Positions 5,044 to 5,815 of a stretch of DNA of 5,815 bases are shown here, one piece after another (the first letter of the stretch is position 1; each line of letters opens with the position of its first letter). This stretch comes from Actinomycetospora sp. (GTDB lineage Bacteria; Actinomycetota; Actinomycetes; Mycobacteriales; Pseudonocardiaceae). The DNA lies in assembly GCA_025925615.1 (NCBI GenBank), contig JAICLN010000271.1, positions 1 to 5,815 on the forward strand, given 5' to 3'. The translations under genes and the position numbers were made by a program. Below the pieces are notes generated by a model. It was not told the origin of the DNA. It made no database searches and saw only the letters and a list, made by a program, of their open reading frames with translations.

Positions 5044-5646
5044 TCAGTCGCGCACGGACCGGTGCAGCGCCGCGAACTCCTCGCCGAGAGCGGCCGGCGT
5101 GTAGTGCGCGTTGAGGCCGCTCGGGTTCGGCAGCACCCAGAGGCGGGTGCTGCCGAGGCGGGCCTCCTGGAGCCCGACGACCGCCGCCCGATCGGCGAAC
5201 GCCACGCGATAGGCGACGATCCCGACGACGGCGAGCCACGCCGGCCGGAGGGCCGCGACGAGCGCCCGGAGCCGCTCGCCGCCCGCGACCATCTCGGCGT
5301 CGGAGAGCTCGTCCGCGCGGGCGGTGGCGCGGGGCGCGACGTTGGTGATGCCGAGCCCGAGGCCGGGCAGCAGGTGCTGCTCGGCCGGGGCGAACACCCG
5401 CGGGGTGAAGCCGCCGGCGTGCAGGGCGGGCCAGAACCGGTTGCCGGGCCGGGCGAAGTGGTGGCCGGACCACGCGGAGACCAGGCCCGGGTTGATCCCG
5501 CTGAACAGCACCCGCAGCGGGGGGTCGCCCGGACCCGGGAGCACGTCGGGCAGGAGCCGGTCCCGGGCGGCCTCGAGCTCGGCGCGGGTCGGGCGCCGTG
5601 CCGGGACGGGTGCCTCGACACGGTCTCCTGCAGACGCCTCGGCCAC
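5044..5646 (-). CDS. mug: Mismatch-specific uracil/thymine DNA glycosylase (Mug/TDG family)
   Basis: The protein resembles E. coli Mug, which removes uracil (and ethenocytosine) mispaired with guanine in base-excision repair. Numbered from the GTG at 5646 (200 residues), it has the GINPGL motif at 50-55 with Asn52 matching the catalytic Asn18 of E. coli Mug, NRFW at 69-72, GITNVAPRATARADEL at 99-114, and the DNA-intercalation motif NPSGLN at 174-179. The conserved part begins near PTRAELEAARDRL at 19-31, where actinobacterial homologues usually start, yet no in-frame start codon lies there. The GTG at 5646 is the nearest; a GTG at 5700 would give 218 residues but falls inside the 54-bp repeat. 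Neither has a Shine-Dalgarno sequence. It is probably an independent housekeeping gene, 110 bp upstream of the lactonase operon on the same strand. The function is secure; the start is not. Confidence 0.9.
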   Translation of the reverse strand: MAEASAGDRVEAPVPARRPTRAELEAARDRLLPDVLPGPGDPPLRVLFSGINPGLVSAWSGHHFARPGNRFWPALHAGGFTPRVFAPAEQHLLPGLGLGITNVAPRATARADELSDAEMVAGGERLRALVAALRPAWLAVVGIVAYRVAFADRAAVVGLQEARLGSTRLWVLPNPSGLNAHYTPAALGEEFAALHRSVRD

Positions 5647-5687
5647 TCGGCGCAGTGAACCACACCGTCGTGGCGCACCCCGGTTTC

Positions 5688-5741
5688 GAGCGAAGGGCAC
5701 CTTCGGTCGAGTAGATCGTCGAGGGGCGCCCTTCGCCGGAA
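5688..5741. repeat. 54-bp direct repeat, copy 1, with internal inverted arms
   Basis: This stretch is identical over 54 bases to 5762-5815, with a 74-bp period and a 20-bp spacer (5742-5761). Inside the unit GCGAAGGGC (5690-5698) and GCCCTTCGC (5728-5736) form 9-bp inverted arms. A second, shorter hairpin CGAAGG-GCA-CCTTCG (5691-5705) competes with the left arm. It lies just upstream of mug. Confidence 0.9.
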
Positions 5742-5761
5742 TCCGCGCTTCGGGCGGCGCT

Positions 5762-5815
5762 GAGCGAAGGGCACCTTCGGTCGAGTAGATCGTCGAGGGG
5801 CGCCCTTCGCCGGAA
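5762..5815. repeat. 54-bp direct repeat, copy 2, ending at the window edge
   Basis: This is the second identical copy, with inverted arms at 5764-5772 and 5802-5810. Identity reaches the last base of the window, so the unit may be longer and further copies may follow outside. I see no gene in 5701-5815 on either strand beyond frames kept open by high GC content. Confidence 0.9.

Noticed and set aside
5032..5658. A 208-codon plus-strand frame opposite mug
   Set aside because: It is antisense to mug, which has the GINPGL and NPSGL motifs; no supporting features.
4934..5665. N-terminal extension of the lactonase frame to 5665
   Set aside because: The extension overlaps the mug gene in another frame and reads as Arg/Pro-rich noise, while GGAGGT correctly spaced before 4933 marks the real start.
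5688..5815. CRISPR array
   Set aside because: There are only two 54-bp units with a 20-bp GC-rich spacer, no cas genes and long internal arms unlike a CRISPR repeat.

Overview
The window is very GC-rich. Its genes carry strong third-position GC bias, several use GTG starts, and the proteins resemble actinobacterial families (an SCO6745-type protein, an actinobacterial-style Mug, a DhaS-like aldehyde dehydrogenase). A high-GC actinomycete, perhaps Pseudonocardiales, is the likely source; the genus is a guess. All six supported genes lie on the minus strand, so transcription runs from high to low coordinates.

Layout in transcription order. (1) 5688-5815 holds two identical copies of a 54-bp repeat with internal inverted arms; the second copy ends exactly at the window edge. 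(2) 5044-5646 (start uncertain, possibly 5700) is a Mug/TDG-type mismatch DNA glycosylase, a stand-alone repair gene. (3) 4934-5043 is a 110-bp intergenic region with a plausible sigma70-type promoter, a palindrome inside it, an upstream palindrome, and a strong Shine-Dalgarno sequence. (4) 4115-4933 is a metallo-beta-lactamase-fold lactonase of the N-acyl-homoserine lactonase (AttM/BlcC/AiiA) type. (5) 2826-4118 is an iron-type alcohol dehydrogenase of the hydroxyacid-oxoacid transhydrogenase (HOT/ADHFE1) type, overlapping the lactonase by GTGA. (6) 2756-2825 is a 70-bp gap with a perfect 19-bp inverted repeat and a small hairpin at the Shine-Dalgarno site. (7) 2321-2755 is an FmdB-type zinc-ribbon protein with a six-histidine tail. 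(8) 852-2324 is an NAD(P)-dependent aldehyde dehydrogenase, overlapping the zinc-ribbon gene by GTGA. (9) 1-848 is an SCO6745-family protein that reaches the window edge, apparently at or very near its C-terminus.

Main interpretation: lactonase, 4-hydroxyacid-oxidising Fe-ADH/HOT enzyme and aldehyde dehydrogenase are the same three activities as the Agrobacterium attKLM (blcABC) gamma-butyrolactone operon. The implied route is lactone to hydroxyacid to semialdehyde to dicarboxylic acid (for gamma-butyrolactone: 4-hydroxybutyrate, succinic semialdehyde, succinate). Here the gene order differs, the alcohol-oxidising step looks HOT-like, the aldehyde dehydrogenase is DhaS-like rather than a clear GabD/AttK type, and two unusual partners (a His-tailed zinc-ribbon protein and an SCO6745 protein) are built into the cluster. 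The substrate is inferred, not shown; other lactones, including acyl-homoserine lactones or actinomycete gamma-butyrolactone signals, remain possible.
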